In this document: positions 42,985 through 51,763 of the stretch, one piece after another | Layout: the number at the start of each line of letters is the position of its first letter | Position numbering within the stretch: position 1 is the first letter of the stretch | DNA from: Paenibacillus mendelii | GTDB lineage: Bacteria > Bacillota > Bacilli > Paenibacillales > Paenibacillaceae | Assembly (NCBI RefSeq): GCF_024498075.1 | Contig: NZ_JANHOF010000005.1 | Location: 62,001-126,000, forward strand | Length of the DNA: 64,000 bases | Direction of reading: 5' to 3' | Notes under the pieces: generated by a model | Databases searched by the model: none | What the model was told of the DNA's origin: nothing | What the model saw: only the letters and a program-made list of their open reading frames with translations | Translations under genes and position numbers: made by a program

Positions 42985-44175
42985 TTACTTGGGGTAATAG
43001 GAGAAACCGGGGTATTTCACGACCGGCCACTTGTCCTTACGCAGCGCATCCATCACTTCCGCTCCGACATGAAGGTTATCGCGAACCAGTTCAGGCGGCG
43101 TGAGGGCCATCCACTGATTCAAGGAAACATCGGCAAACCGGTCGCTCTTGAACATCTCCAAGAACCATAGCGTCTGACTTCCCGTATTTTGAATATAGTG
43201 ACCATACGCGAATGGAACATAACCGACATCTCCCGCTCTATAATCGAACGTACGTGCAGCGCCATTGCCGCCGAATACCGTCATCCGTCCTTGGCCGGTA
43301 AGGTAATACTGCCATTCATCATTATTGGGATGCCAATGCATCTCTCTCATCGCACCGGGTTCGATCTCGACCAGCGCAGCTGCTATGGTTGTTGAAATCG
43401 GAAAATTGGAGGAATCCACGATTCGCACGCTGCCGCCCGGCGTCCGTATCGGGGGTTGGGCTAGCAGCCTATGCTTGAAGCTGAGCGGGATCGCGCCGTA
43501 GGGGGATTGGACCTTCTGACTTTCGAGAGATCCCGGGACATTGGACGGAAAGATGTAGACTTGATCGGTCGGGATGGAATCGAAAGCACTGGCCGGAACC
43601 CCGAAATTGGCGGACAAGACATCCTTCGGGGTATGTGCAAACCAATCCGATATCGATAATGTATTCAAGTCCGAGAACTTCCCGTCATCGAATACGAGCA
43701 AGAACTCGCAGCCCTGCTCCAGCCCTTGAATCGAATGTGGAAGCCCCGCAGGAAAGTACCAGAGATCGCCTTGATCAATATCCGCAATAAAGTTTCGCCC
43801 CTCTTGATCAACAGACGTTATTCGTGCGCTTCCACAGAGCATGTAGGCCCATTCCGCCTGCTGATGCCAGTGAAGCTCGCGAACTCCACCAGGCGTCAGA
43901 CTCATATTGACACCCGCAAGTGTGGTGGCTGCCGACAATTCCCAAACTGTAATCTCGCGGGACCAGCCCCCTTGGTTCAGCTGCATATGTGTATCGGAGA
44001 AGGAAAACTTGAGATTGGGCAGCAAGCCTGCATCCGTGACCGGAGGGACAAGCATATCCGGGTTCTCGATATCCCTCATAATATCCCGGGGACCGAGATC
44101 AGGTCCTCCGGCACCATCGCTTCGGATTGGCTGCGGAACATGAATCGAGTTATTGCGGTGTGGATGGTCCATCAT
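42985..44175 (-). CDS. Bicupin of the oxalate decarboxylase family, with altered catalytic positions
   Basis: 396 residues with two cupin domains. Metal ligands are intact in both: His102, His104, Glu108, His147 and His280, His282, Glu287, His326 ([17 protein letters not shown]). The mobile lid of B. subtilis OxdC reads SENST with catalytic Glu162; here the aligned lid is SDLNT (168-172). The second-site glutamate (Glu333 in HYVENTG of OxdC) aligns with Gln330 in HYIQNTG. The comparison uses OxdC as I remember it. No signal peptide. It may be an oxalate enzyme with changed activity or act on another acid. Start ATG 44175 or 44172. Confidence 0.85.
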   Translation of the reverse strand: MMDHPHRNNSIHVPQPIRSDGAGGPDLGPRDIMRDIENPDMLVPPVTDAGLLPNLKFSFSDTHMQLNQGGWSREITVWELSAATTLAGVNMSLTPGGVRELHWHQQAEWAYMLCGSARITSVDQEGRNFIADIDQGDLWYFPAGLPHSIQGLEQGCEFLLVFDDGKFSDLNTLSISDWFAHTPKDVLSANFGVPASAFDSIPTDQVYIFPSNVPGSLESQKVQSPYGAIPLSFKHRLLAQPPIRTPGGSVRIVDSSNFPISTTIAAALVEIEPGAMREMHWHPNNDEWQYYLTGQGRMTVFGGNGAARTFDYRAGDVGYVPFAYGHYIQNTGSQTLWFLEMFKSDRFADVSLNQWMALTPPELVRDNLHVGAEVMDALRKDKWPVVKYPGFSYYPK

Positions 44176-44392
44176 ATAACCCCCTCATGAAGATTGCACA
44201 TAGATGTGTATGAGATCACGCTTGGTCATTATGAAGATGCTTCGAGTGCCCGATCGCTGCGTACAGAACAAAAAAAGCGATATTTCCGAATTATTACCGT
44301 CCAAGCTGTTACTGTAGAGAGGAACACATTCTGGTATACTAGTCAAAGCAACTATCCCATCCACGTGTAACGTAGCAAGTGCGGACTTCTTT

Positions 44393-44795
44393 ATGAAAAA
44401 AAGGCGCTTAGACATCCTGGGCATTATGGTCGGGGCGATGTTGTTCGCATTGGCCATCAATCTGTTTGTCATTCCCAATCAATTAGGGGAAGGCGGGGTT
44501 ACGGGAATCACAATCATGCTATACTATTTGTTCGAGTGGTCTCCCGGACTCATGAGTCTCATCCTCAACTCCATTCTATTGATTGTCGGCTATAAATTTC
44601 TGGATAAAACACGGTGCTGTATACGATTATTGCCGTCGCATTCCATTCCCTATTCTTGTATTTAACTGAGGATGGCGTATTGTTTCCGATAGCGTGCTCA
44701 AAAAAATGGTCCGCTCGATCGACAAAGAGGCATTCATTACGATTCATGATGTACGCGATGTATTTGGCGAGGGGTTCGTGGACATTTCAAAGTAA
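44393..44795 (+). pseudogene. Broken yitT-family membrane protein gene
   Basis: The first 73 codons encode a normal YitT (DUF161/DUF2179) N-terminus: DILGIMVGAMLFALAINLFV, VIPNQLGEGGVTGITIML. At about 44610 one base is lost, and the sequence continues in the next frame (TVLYTIIAVAFHSLFLYLTE). It then jumps in a third frame to the family's C-terminus (VLKKMVRSIDKEAFITIHDV, RDVFGEGFVDISK) ending at TAA 44793. About 160 residues are missing, so there is both a frameshift and an internal deletion. The 217 bp upstream holds only a 60-codon frame I do not recognise. Confidence 0.85.
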
Positions 44796-44835
44796 CGTGT
44801 TTAAAGACGCTATAGACAGCAAAAGGAGATCGAAC

Positions 44836-45312
44836 ATGCCTACAATTACGACAAAGCCATTCAATCAAGACATGCAAGCCATGCTAAGTGAAATACGATC
44901 CAGTTATCATGCAGGAGAATTGAGCCAGAGGGAACAATCGGAATTATCGGACGAGATCTGTCTCATCGAAGACGATTCGGAGATGGTCGGATATGGCGTG
45001 ATCTGGGAATATGAGAATGGTAAACAGTTAATTCAAAAGGCGGAGCGGGATTACTTCAACGAAGATGAGCGATACCTGGAGAAGGATTTCTATATTGAAA
45101 TGAAAGGCAAAACCGATTTTGTCTTCATCGAAGCGCTGGATGTATTGAAGGAGCATGAGGGCAAGGGGTATGCGAAATTCTTTATCAACTGGCTGAAGGA
45201 CAAGTACCCGCATCAAAAAATATACGTCTATACGCTGGATAAATCACGTAATTTTTGGTTTAAGCAAGGCTTTGAGGTGATGGGGAGTACGGCTTGGATG
45301 ACGTATAATTAA
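44836..45312 (+). CDS. GNAT family N-acetyltransferase
   Basis: 158 residues from ATG 44836, with AAAAGGAGAT upstream; the frame is open further up but runs into the yitT relic. The acetyl-CoA loop is degenerate but recognisable (LKEHEGKGYAKFFINWLKD), followed by KIYVYTLDKSRNFWFKQGFEVMG, the end of the GNAT fold. Substrate unknown. Followed by an 18-bp perfect stem-loop. Confidence 0.85.
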   Translation: MPTITTKPFNQDMQAMLSEIRSSYHAGELSQREQSELSDEICLIEDDSEMVGYGVIWEYENGKQLIQKAERDYFNEDERYLEKDFYIEMKGKTDFVFIEALDVLKEHEGKGYAKFFINWLKDKYPHQKIYVYTLDKSRNFWFKQGFEVMGSTAWMTYN

Positions 45313-45315
45313 ATG

Positions 45316-45363
45316 GAAAACGTTAAAACCCACGTCCTTACGGATGTGGGTTTTAACGTTTTC
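45316..45363. terminator. 18-bp perfect stem-loop between convergent genes
   Basis: 45316-45333 is exactly complementary to 45346-45363 with a 12-base loop. A- and T-rich arms allow termination from both sides. Confidence 0.8.
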
Positions 45364-45426
45364 GTGACTAACGGCGAGACCTCCGACATCATAAGGAGGC
45401 CTATTGGCGTATTGCCTATTATCTCA

Positions 45427-46326
45427 TCAGGTTTCCGTCATGACCCCGCCATTGACATGCAGCACTTGGCCTGTAACGAATGATGAGTCGTTCGATGCCA
45501 AATAGATGTACGTCGGTGCGAGCTCAAACGGCTGGCCTGCCCGTTTCATGGGGGTCTCTAGACCAAAGGTCTTCACATATTCGGCGGAATAGCTGGATAC
45601 AATCAGCGGCGTCCATATGGGACCCGGCGCCACGGCGTTTACCCGTATTCCTTGATCGACTAGTTGAAGCGACAAGGAACGGGTAAAAGACACAATAGCC
45701 CCTTTAGTCGAGGAATAGTCGACAAGAAGAGGAGCGCCTGCATAGGCGGTTACGGACGCTGTGCTGATAATCGAGCTGCCGGGACAGAGGTAGGGAAGCG
45801 CGGCCTTAGTCATGTAGAAGAGCGGGAAAATATTCGTGCGGTACGTATTCTCCAATTGTTCGTCGGTAATGTCCAGGATGCTCTTCTGCGGAAATTGAAC
45901 ACCTTGGTTAAGCACGAGAATGTTAATCGAGCCGTATCGCTCCAGCGTTCTGCGGACGACCTCGGAGGAGAATTCCGGCTGGCGCAGATCGCCCTCGATC
46001 AGCAGGCAGCAGCGGCCGTAATGCTCCACCATTTGCTTAGTAGCTGCTGCATCTTCCCGCTCGTATAAGTAAACAATGGCGACATCCGCACCCTCTTTGG
46101 CGAATCCAATCGCAACGGCACGGCCAATACCGCTGTCGCCCCCCGTAATAATCGCAGTTTTCCCGGCAAGCTTCCCGCTTCCTTTGTATCCGGGATTATC
46201 GGATATTGGAATCGGGTTCATGATATACTCCAGTCCGGGTTGAATATCCTGATGCTGCGGCGGGAACGTGATGGGTACCTGCTTGCACTTCGTTTCTTGA
46301 CCGTAATAAGGATACATTGGAATCAT
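45427..46326 (-). CDS. Short-chain dehydrogenase (general-stress YhdF/YhxC-type)
   Basis: 299 residues from ATG 46326, 7 bases after GGAGG; the open frame further upstream has no site. About 45 N-terminal residues before the Rossmann fold (QHQDIQPGLEYIMNPIP, KGSGKLAGKTAIITGGDSGIGRA) are typical of the YhdF/YhxC stress SDR group. Catalytic YSSTK and APGPIWTPLI are present. Substrate unknown; relatives belong to general-stress regulons. Confidence 0.88.
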   Translation of the reverse strand: MIPMYPYYGQETKCKQVPITFPPQHQDIQPGLEYIMNPIPISDNPGYKGSGKLAGKTAIITGGDSGIGRAVAIGFAKEGADVAIVYLYEREDAAATKQMVEHYGRCCLLIEGDLRQPEFSSEVVRRTLERYGSINILVLNQGVQFPQKSILDITDEQLENTYRTNIFPLFYMTKAALPYLCPGSSIISTASVTAYAGAPLLVDYSSTKGAIVSFTRSLSLQLVDQGIRVNAVAPGPIWTPLIVSSYSAEYVKTFGLETPMKRAGQPFELAPTYIYLASNDSSFVTGQVLHVNGGVMTET

Positions 46327-46621
46327 TGAAAGTCCTCCATCTGTGCAGATATAGGCAGGATATTCACCCAATTGCAGATGTGGAACATGGAACAATCGAT
46401 GTGTCTTGTTTGGTTTCCATGAATTGGTATAATAATGGTGTCGAACAAGCCTCATCCGGCTTAGAAGCTGCTATTATCCAGCTTGGCGGACAAGGTTTGC
46501 TCTCATCTGGATCACGATGCTAACCATAGCAATCGAGAAGAAATCGATCCCTCAATTGTCTGCTACTATGAATAGTAAGATCGCATTACGAATTATACCT
46601 ATGCAAAGGAGAGAATGATCA

Positions 46622-47029
46622 ATGTCCAAAGAATTATGGCTTAACCTCCCGGTAAAGGACCTCAACAAATCCAAAGAGTTCTTCACCCGAATCGGATTTT
46701 CCTTGAATCCGCAGCATCCTAATAATGATGAAGCCGTCAGCTTAGTCGTCGGAGACAACAAGGTAATTGTTATGCTATTTCCGGAGTCCACATTCAAGGG
46801 CTTTACGAGACATGAAGTCGCAGATACCCAGCAGGCAGCCGAAGTATTACTGTCAATCGGCGCGGAGAGCAGAGAAGAAGTCGATGAATTGGTGAGGAAG
46901 GCGGCCGAAGCCGGCGGTACGATTTACGGTAAACCTGGCGGTGAAGAGTGGATGTATGGAGCCGGGTTCGCTGATCTGGACGGCCATCGGTGGAATGTGC
47001 TGTATATGGATATGAGCAAGAGGCCATAG
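46622..47029 (+). CDS. VOC family protein (lactoylglutathione-lyase-like)
   Basis: 135 residues: LWLNLPVKDLNKSKEFFTRIGF at the start, then two half-domains and GAGFADLDGHRWNVLYMDM at the end, which fits the VOC fold. AAAGGAGAG is 8-10 bases upstream of ATG. Substrate unknown. The 295-bp gap upstream contains a TATAAT near 46430 that may be its promoter and no clear gene. Confidence 0.88.
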   Translation: MSKELWLNLPVKDLNKSKEFFTRIGFSLNPQHPNNDEAVSLVVGDNKVIVMLFPESTFKGFTRHEVADTQQAAEVLLSIGAESREEVDELVRKAAEAGGTIYGKPGGEEWMYGAGFADLDGHRWNVLYMDMSKRP

Positions 47030-47117
47030 GCGGCCGGTGATCCTAATGCTTCATCCCCATAACCAAACGCAGTCCGGTAACCGACCTGCGTTTGGTTTGA
47101 ACGCGCATACAAGCCGT

Positions 47118-47748
47118 TTACACTCCGATTCGATACCTGCAGGAGGCGGAACCGAGCCACGTATGGGGATTGCCTGCCCAGCACCAGCCGAGCTTGGGCT
47201 TCCCGCCGCTGATCCACAGAGCGGTAACTCTTTTATCACCGCATCGTGAACCCGGCAGCGAGAAACCGTTATTTTTCATAACGCAATCCGGATAATGGGT
47301 AACTAGCGCGATTCCCTCCTCCAGGGTAAGGGGGGAACGATCAGCAGCATGAATGCTCTTCATGGCTTCATTCGGCGTGACGTTAAGCGTTTCTCTGCCT
47401 GTGTCGATATTAACCGCCAAGTACGCGATGCCGCTGGGAAGCTCGATTCCCTCTATGGGCTTGAAGCTTCTAATCTCCTCGGCATCCATCACGCTGAAGC
47501 CTAACCTGCCATTTCGCTCAACATGCTGCATCGCTTGTTCTCCGTTGATCCAATCGCTCTTGATGACGATGATATAAGGCACGCTTCCATGGCGTTCTTC
47601 TTCAGACTTCACCTTCTCGTTCGTCTCGATTGTATCTTGGAGGGGCTCCAGTTGTTTTTTTGAATGCAGCCTCGCTTAATCCGGCAAGGTTCGGATAGCC
47701 CTTGTGGATCAAATTATCGACTTGCCGCTTAAACTCACTATGGAACAT
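47118..47748 (-). pseudogene. DUF5701 family protein gene with a one-base frameshift in an A7 run
   Basis: Reading from ATG 47748 (AGGTGA 8 bases upstream) the first 31 codons fit the family start (FHSEFKRQVDNLIHKGYPNL). At a run of seven A on the coding strand (T at 47655-47661) the frame is lost; with six A it continues perfectly through KKQLEPLQDTIETNEKVKSE into the intact C-terminal part (WINGEQAMQHVE, CGDKRVTALWISGGKPKLGW). The total length is 3 x 210 + 1. It is a recent pseudogene, a base-calling error or a slippage site. Confidence 0.8.
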
Positions 47749-47924
47749 GAGAGGGATCACCTGCCTTCATTCAATATTGGATCATGAACCGTACAGCTTC
47801 ATCATACAACATGGAAGCTAATTCTAAGCTTGAATGATTAATCCCTTGATTCTGCTGCTCATGCTTGAAAAAACATTATAAATGGGCTTTAATCTTTATG
47901 GGTATAACTAGCCGAGGTGAGCTC

Positions 47925-49091
47925 ATGAAGATGAGACCGATCGATATTGCAAGAAAGCTTCGCATAAGCACCAGCGCCTTAAGAAATTACGAGGCACAAG
48001 GAATCGTTCCTGCTGCCGACCGCTCATCAAGCGGTTACCGGATGTATACAGAGGTGCACGCGGCATATTTTGAATGCCTTCAAGTGATGACACCCGGCTT
48101 CGGGATCGAAACAACGTCAGAAGTTCTTCGGAAGCTTCAAGTAAAGGATGTTGACTCCGCGCTGCGGCTGGTCAATGAAATCCAAGCCAACCTTCATCGT
48201 GACCGAATCTTAATTGAGGAAACGATTGACGCCCTCGAGACCAGAGCGCCTGGCACACCGGATACGAGCGGAATGGAAGATTGGAAGACCATTGGAGAGG
48301 TTTCGGACGAGACGCAGATCCCAAGCTCAGCCATCCGGTACTGGGAGAAGGCGGGTCTCATCACTTCATCAAGGGATCCGCAGAATGGGTACCGAATATT
48401 TAACCGATCGCAGATACGCAAGATCCAGCTGCTGAGCACCTTGCGGCAGGTTGAATATTCATTCGATGTAATAGGGCTCAAACAAGCCATCGCGGGAATG
48501 GACCATAATGATGTCGAGCAGATCAGACGGGTCGCCGGCGCGACATTGGACTACATGAACAACTTAACGCGGGAACAGCTGCGCGGCGGATATTATTTAT
48601 TCGGTCTATGCCGGATGTTAAATCTGCTTGACGGGAAAGGCATTGATGGTATGGCGACGAACAAGACGGAGCAAGAAACAGGGAAGAAGCCGGAGAAGCT
48701 GTCCGGCCATCAGCAAGTCGTAGAATTCCTACATGCGCTCGAGCATCCGCTTAAGACGGAGATCGAAGAGGTTCGAAGAATCATTCTAAGCGCTCATGAT
48801 GGCATTACGGAGCACATCAAGTGGAAAGCGCCAAGCTTTTGTCATCATCATGAGGATCGGGTAACGTTTAATCTCCACGGTAAAGGATTTTTCCTGCTTA
48901 TCTTCCATTGCGGCTCCAAGGTGAAGGATCGTGCAGGAGAGGGACGATTGATGGAGGATCCTTCAGGGCTGCTGGAATGGGTTACCGATGATCGGGCTAC
49001 ATTGAAATTTACCGGCAGGGCAGATGTGGAGGCAGCAAGAGAGAAGCTTCCCCTATTAATAACGAAGTGGTTAGAAGCGGCGAGCTCGTAG
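47925..49091 (+). CDS. Fusion regulator: two MerR helix-turn-helix domains plus DUF1801
   Basis: 388 residues from ATG 47925 (GAGGTGAGC upstream). Domain 1, residues about 1-75: MRPIDIARKLRISTSALRNYEAQ, GYRMYTEVH. Domain 2, about 119-190: KTIGEVSDETQIPSSAIRYWEK, GYRIFNRSQIRKI. Domain 3, about 265-385: DUF1801 (HDGITEHIKWKAPSFCHH, FNLHGKGFFLLIFHCGSKVK). One intact frame spans all three. Two MerR units in one chain could bind a palindrome as a monomer; DUF1801 may be the sensor. Target and ligand unknown. Confidence 0.87.
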   Translation: MKMRPIDIARKLRISTSALRNYEAQGIVPAADRSSSGYRMYTEVHAAYFECLQVMTPGFGIETTSEVLRKLQVKDVDSALRLVNEIQANLHRDRILIEETIDALETRAPGTPDTSGMEDWKTIGEVSDETQIPSSAIRYWEKAGLITSSRDPQNGYRIFNRSQIRKIQLLSTLRQVEYSFDVIGLKQAIAGMDHNDVEQIRRVAGATLDYMNNLTREQLRGGYYLFGLCRMLNLLDGKGIDGMATNKTEQETGKKPEKLSGHQQVVEFLHALEHPLKTEIEEVRRIILSAHDGITEHIKWKAPSFCHHHEDRVTFNLHGKGFFLLIFHCGSKVKDRAGEGRLMEDPSGLLEWVTDDRATLKFTGRADVEAAREKLPLLITKWLEAASS

Positions 49092-49095
49092 AACA

Positions 49096-49335
49096 GCAGA
49101 AAGCGTGTCCACCACGCTCCATGGGTATACGACGAATACGGCTGCATCCAATATGATCATGATTCTGAAGACCTTGCTGAGAGAGATCGATATTCCCGTC
49201 ATTGCGGAGGGGAATGTCGGCACGCCGGAAATGTTCAAGCGATGCTTGGAGCTTGGGGCGGCTTCCGTGGTTGTAGGCGGAGCGATTACAAGACCGAAAG
49301 AAATCACGGCGCGGTTCATAGAGATGATTTCGTGA
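49096..49335 (+). pseudogene. C-terminal fragment of N-acetylmannosamine-6-phosphate 2-epimerase (nanE)
   Basis: About 80 residues in an open frame without a start codon or ribosome site: SVSTTLHGYTTNT, then IPVIAEGNVGTPEMFKRCLE, LGAASVVVGGAITRPKEITA. This is the last third of a NanE-type TIM barrel. It begins within a few bases of the MerR-fusion stop codon, so a rearrangement joined the two. Not functional alone. Confidence 0.78.
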
Positions 49336-49354
49336 TCACGGATTCGTCCGATAT

Positions 49355-49404
49355 AAGAGGAGGCTGTCCTAGTCATTGCTGATGACATTGGACAGCCTCC
49401 TCTT
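49355..49404. terminator. 15-bp perfect stem-loop
   Basis: 49355-49369 pairs exactly with 49390-49404; the loop itself folds (GTCAT/ATGAC). It separates the nanE relic from the convergent cyclase gene. Confidence 0.8.
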
Positions 49405-49451
49405 GGTTCATGTGATTATACAGCCTGCCGACGAGCTTACCATTCGAGGAT

Positions 49452-51128
49452 CTATCTTACGACACGAACGATTTGATTGCGTCCGTTTCTTTTGGCCTGA
49501 TATAAGGCTTGGTCCACGGAGTGGAATAATTCATTGAGAAGAGGGCGCGATTTATAAGAATGATCAATCGTGAATGTATGTATGGACAGCAGTCCTATGC
49601 TAATGGTAATCGATAATGGAGGCGAGACATTGCGGACGATCATCTGGTTCGATTCGACTTTGGTTTTGACTCGTTCCGCCACGAGGTTAGCCTGGGCCGG
49701 CGTCGTATTTGGGAGGTAGATGATAAATTCCTCTCCTCCATAACGAGCCAATATGTCTGTCTTCCGCAGCGATTGTTTGATCGTATCCACCGTGCTGCAC
49801 AGCACTTCATCGCCGACCAAATGTCCGTAATTGTCATTGACTAATTTGAAATAGTCGATATCAAACAACAGGATCGCAAACGGGATGTGATAACCCATAT
49901 TTTTGATGACTTCGCGTTCTAACTGCTGCGTCAAGTAATGCCGATTATAACAACCGGTCAAATTATCGGTGATCGCCATTTGCTCAAGCTTCTGATTGGT
50001 GTAATAGAGTTCATTCTTGATTTCCCGTAAAGAATGGTTCCGGTTCTGTAAAATTTCATTCTGGTAGTTCGTCTCGTCAATGAGGCTTCGAAGCTCGCTC
50101 ATATCCTGAAACGTGATGATTCGTCCGACCTTCGTATCGCCAGCCATGATCGGATCGGCATGAATATGGACGCGGGATCCGCCAAATTCAGGATAAGCGA
50201 CTTCAATTTCGGAACGCTTCAGCGGAAGCTCCCGGTAAGCTTGAAGGAATACTTCAGCTGCGCGAGCAAGCTCGTCTCCTTGTTCTTCAGGGAGAATGGC
50301 TGCGATATCAAAGCGGTCGCCTATATGCAAGACGATATGGCGGGGAAGCGACTGGTTGATTTCTATAATGGTATCATGATCATCAAGTACGACAACCCCG
50401 AGCGCCATCGTGTTTATAACATCCTTATGAGCGATGTTCACAATATCCAATGCCTTATCACGCGTAATGGCAATGACAAAACATACAGCAGCAACAAGGA
50501 TGCCAAGTGATGTCAGCCCCGGGATGTCAGGCAGAGAATCGCGATCGATCACATAAAGGAAGATGTCGAACAAGGTGAACGCGGTCATCACCAGCATTCC
50601 CTTAAGCACCTGTTTCACTTGCCTTTGCAGGCGAGAGGCCTTGTGGGAGAGTAAGGTTAGAAACATGATGGAAAGCGAGACGACAACATAACCGATCAAG
50701 ATCGTAATAATAAACCAGAACAGGGGTCCGTATGCTCTTTGGATGTATCCGCCCTCTAGAGGTTGAACGAACATAGCGTTAGGATTCATGATGACAGTGA
50801 ATGCGGCCAATACAGCAGGAACATAAATCGCAATCGATCTCTTTCGTCGCAGAAACAATGACCGGCCCGTCAGGAAAAGCGTAAAGAGCAGCCATCCAAC
50901 GGCAAACAACGCCATATCTACGAATGCGAGCTTTACATAAAATAATTGAATCTTGACGTTATCCGTGGCTTTTATAGCAAACTGGCAGAATGGCCATAGC
51001 ATCATAGAAAAGTGGAAAGCTAAATAAGCTTTATGCAAATTTGTGATCGTGACCGAAAGAAACACATAAGCAAATAGAGCGAACAACAAGATAAACAATG
51101 AGAAATCATTCCATGCCATAAGACCCAA
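49452..51128 (-). CDS. Membrane diguanylate cyclase (7TM sensor, PAS, GGDEF)
   Basis: 558 residues. Start TTG 51128 has AGGAGGGG 7 bases upstream; ATG 51119 is the alternative. Seven hydrophobic segments (about 8-225) form a histidine-kinase-type 7TM sensor; a PAS-like domain follows (about 240-350), a short coiled coil, then GGDEF with the active site YGGEEF. The inhibitory I-site RKTD stands five residues before it, so product inhibition is expected. It makes cyclic di-GMP. Divergent from the ArsR operon. No EAL or PilZ partner is nearby. Confidence 0.93.
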   Translation of the reverse strand: MGLMAWNDFSLFILLFALFAYVFLSVTITNLHKAYLAFHFSMMLWPFCQFAIKATDNVKIQLFYVKLAFVDMALFAVGWLLFTLFLTGRSLFLRRKRSIAIYVPAVLAAFTVIMNPNAMFVQPLEGGYIQRAYGPLFWFIITILIGYVVVSLSIMFLTLLSHKASRLQRQVKQVLKGMLVMTAFTLFDIFLYVIDRDSLPDIPGLTSLGILVAAVCFVIAITRDKALDIVNIAHKDVINTMALGVVVLDDHDTIIEINQSLPRHIVLHIGDRFDIAAILPEEQGDELARAAEVFLQAYRELPLKRSEIEVAYPEFGGSRVHIHADPIMAGDTKVGRIITFQDMSELRSLIDETNYQNEILQNRNHSLREIKNELYYTNQKLEQMAITDNLTGCYNRHYLTQQLEREVIKNMGYHIPFAILLFDIDYFKLVNDNYGHLVGDEVLCSTVDTIKQSLRKTDILARYGGEEFIIYLPNTTPAQANLVAERVKTKVESNQMIVRNVSPPLSITISIGLLSIHTFTIDHSYKSRPLLNELFHSVDQALYQAKRNGRNQIVRVVR

Positions 51129-51359
51129 AATAGAGCCCCTCCTACGTGATGGTAATCATTGATTGGAATATTTCGTTTGGGTCAAAAGCCTTGCAGTATT
51201 AAACTAATATATAAGCAGAATGAAAATAAAACAACATATCAAGCTATATAGAGCAGATTTATCTTCTAAGAAGCTGTTCATGCATCCTCCTGTTGACCGA
51301 CCACCTTCAGAAGGTGGCGTATCGAATTAACGGATACCGCAATAAATTCAACCAAATGG

Positions 51360-51387
51360 TTGACAGTTGGAAAATATTCCTTATAAT
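51360..51387 (+). promoter_or_regulatory. Promoter of the ArsR operon, apparently giving a leaderless mRNA
   Basis: Perfect TTGACA (51360-51365), 16-bp spacer, perfect TATAAT (51382-51387). The ATG at 51395 lies 7 bases past the -10, about where transcription would start, and no ribosome site exists before it. Confidence 0.72.
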
Positions 51388-51394
51388 TAACCAT

Positions 51395-51763
51395 ATGGCT
51401 GAATATAAAATTGAACTCCTGAACAAGGTTTTTCATGCACTGGCGGATCCAACCCGCCGGGAGATGGTGAAGCAGCTCGCTTATGAGAATCGTACTGTAA
51501 CCGAATTGGCGTCACCGTTTCGAATCTCGCTGGCTGCCGCGTCCAAGCATATTAAAGTCCTGGAGGAGGCAGGACTGCTTCAACGATCGGTTCAGGGACG
51601 GACTCATATTTGCCGGCTGGATCCTCAATCACTAGCTGCGGCCAATGAGTGGATCCGCTTCTATGAGAGCTTCTGGAGCAACCAGCTCGCTGCTCTGGAG
51701 CGCGAATTGGATGAAGCTGAACCGACAGAATTAGGAATGGTTAAGGAGGAGCATAATGACTAG
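51395..51763 (+). CDS. ArsR family transcriptional regulator
   Basis: 122 residues from ATG 51395. The winged helix is typical (LLNKVFHALADPTRREMVKQLA, VTELASPFRISLAAASKHIKVLEEAGLL). It lacks the metal-binding cysteines, so it is of the non-metal ArsR group found with AHSA1 proteins. An upstream in-frame start (51293) would place the promoter inside the gene and is rejected. It overlaps the next gene by 8 bases; the three genes form an operon. Confidence 0.9.
   Translation: MAEYKIELLNKVFHALADPTRREMVKQLAYENRTVTELASPFRISLAAASKHIKVLEEAGLLQRSVQGRTHICRLDPQSLAAANEWIRFYESFWSNQLAALERELDEAEPTELGMVKEEHND

Noticed and set aside
44211..44372. Sixty-codon plus-strand frame before the yitT relic
   Set aside because: No ribosome site, no recognised family; kept only as a remark under the yitT relic.
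51293..51394. Upstream in-frame start for the ArsR gene
   Set aside because: The extra 34 residues do not look like the family and would place a near-perfect promoter inside the gene.
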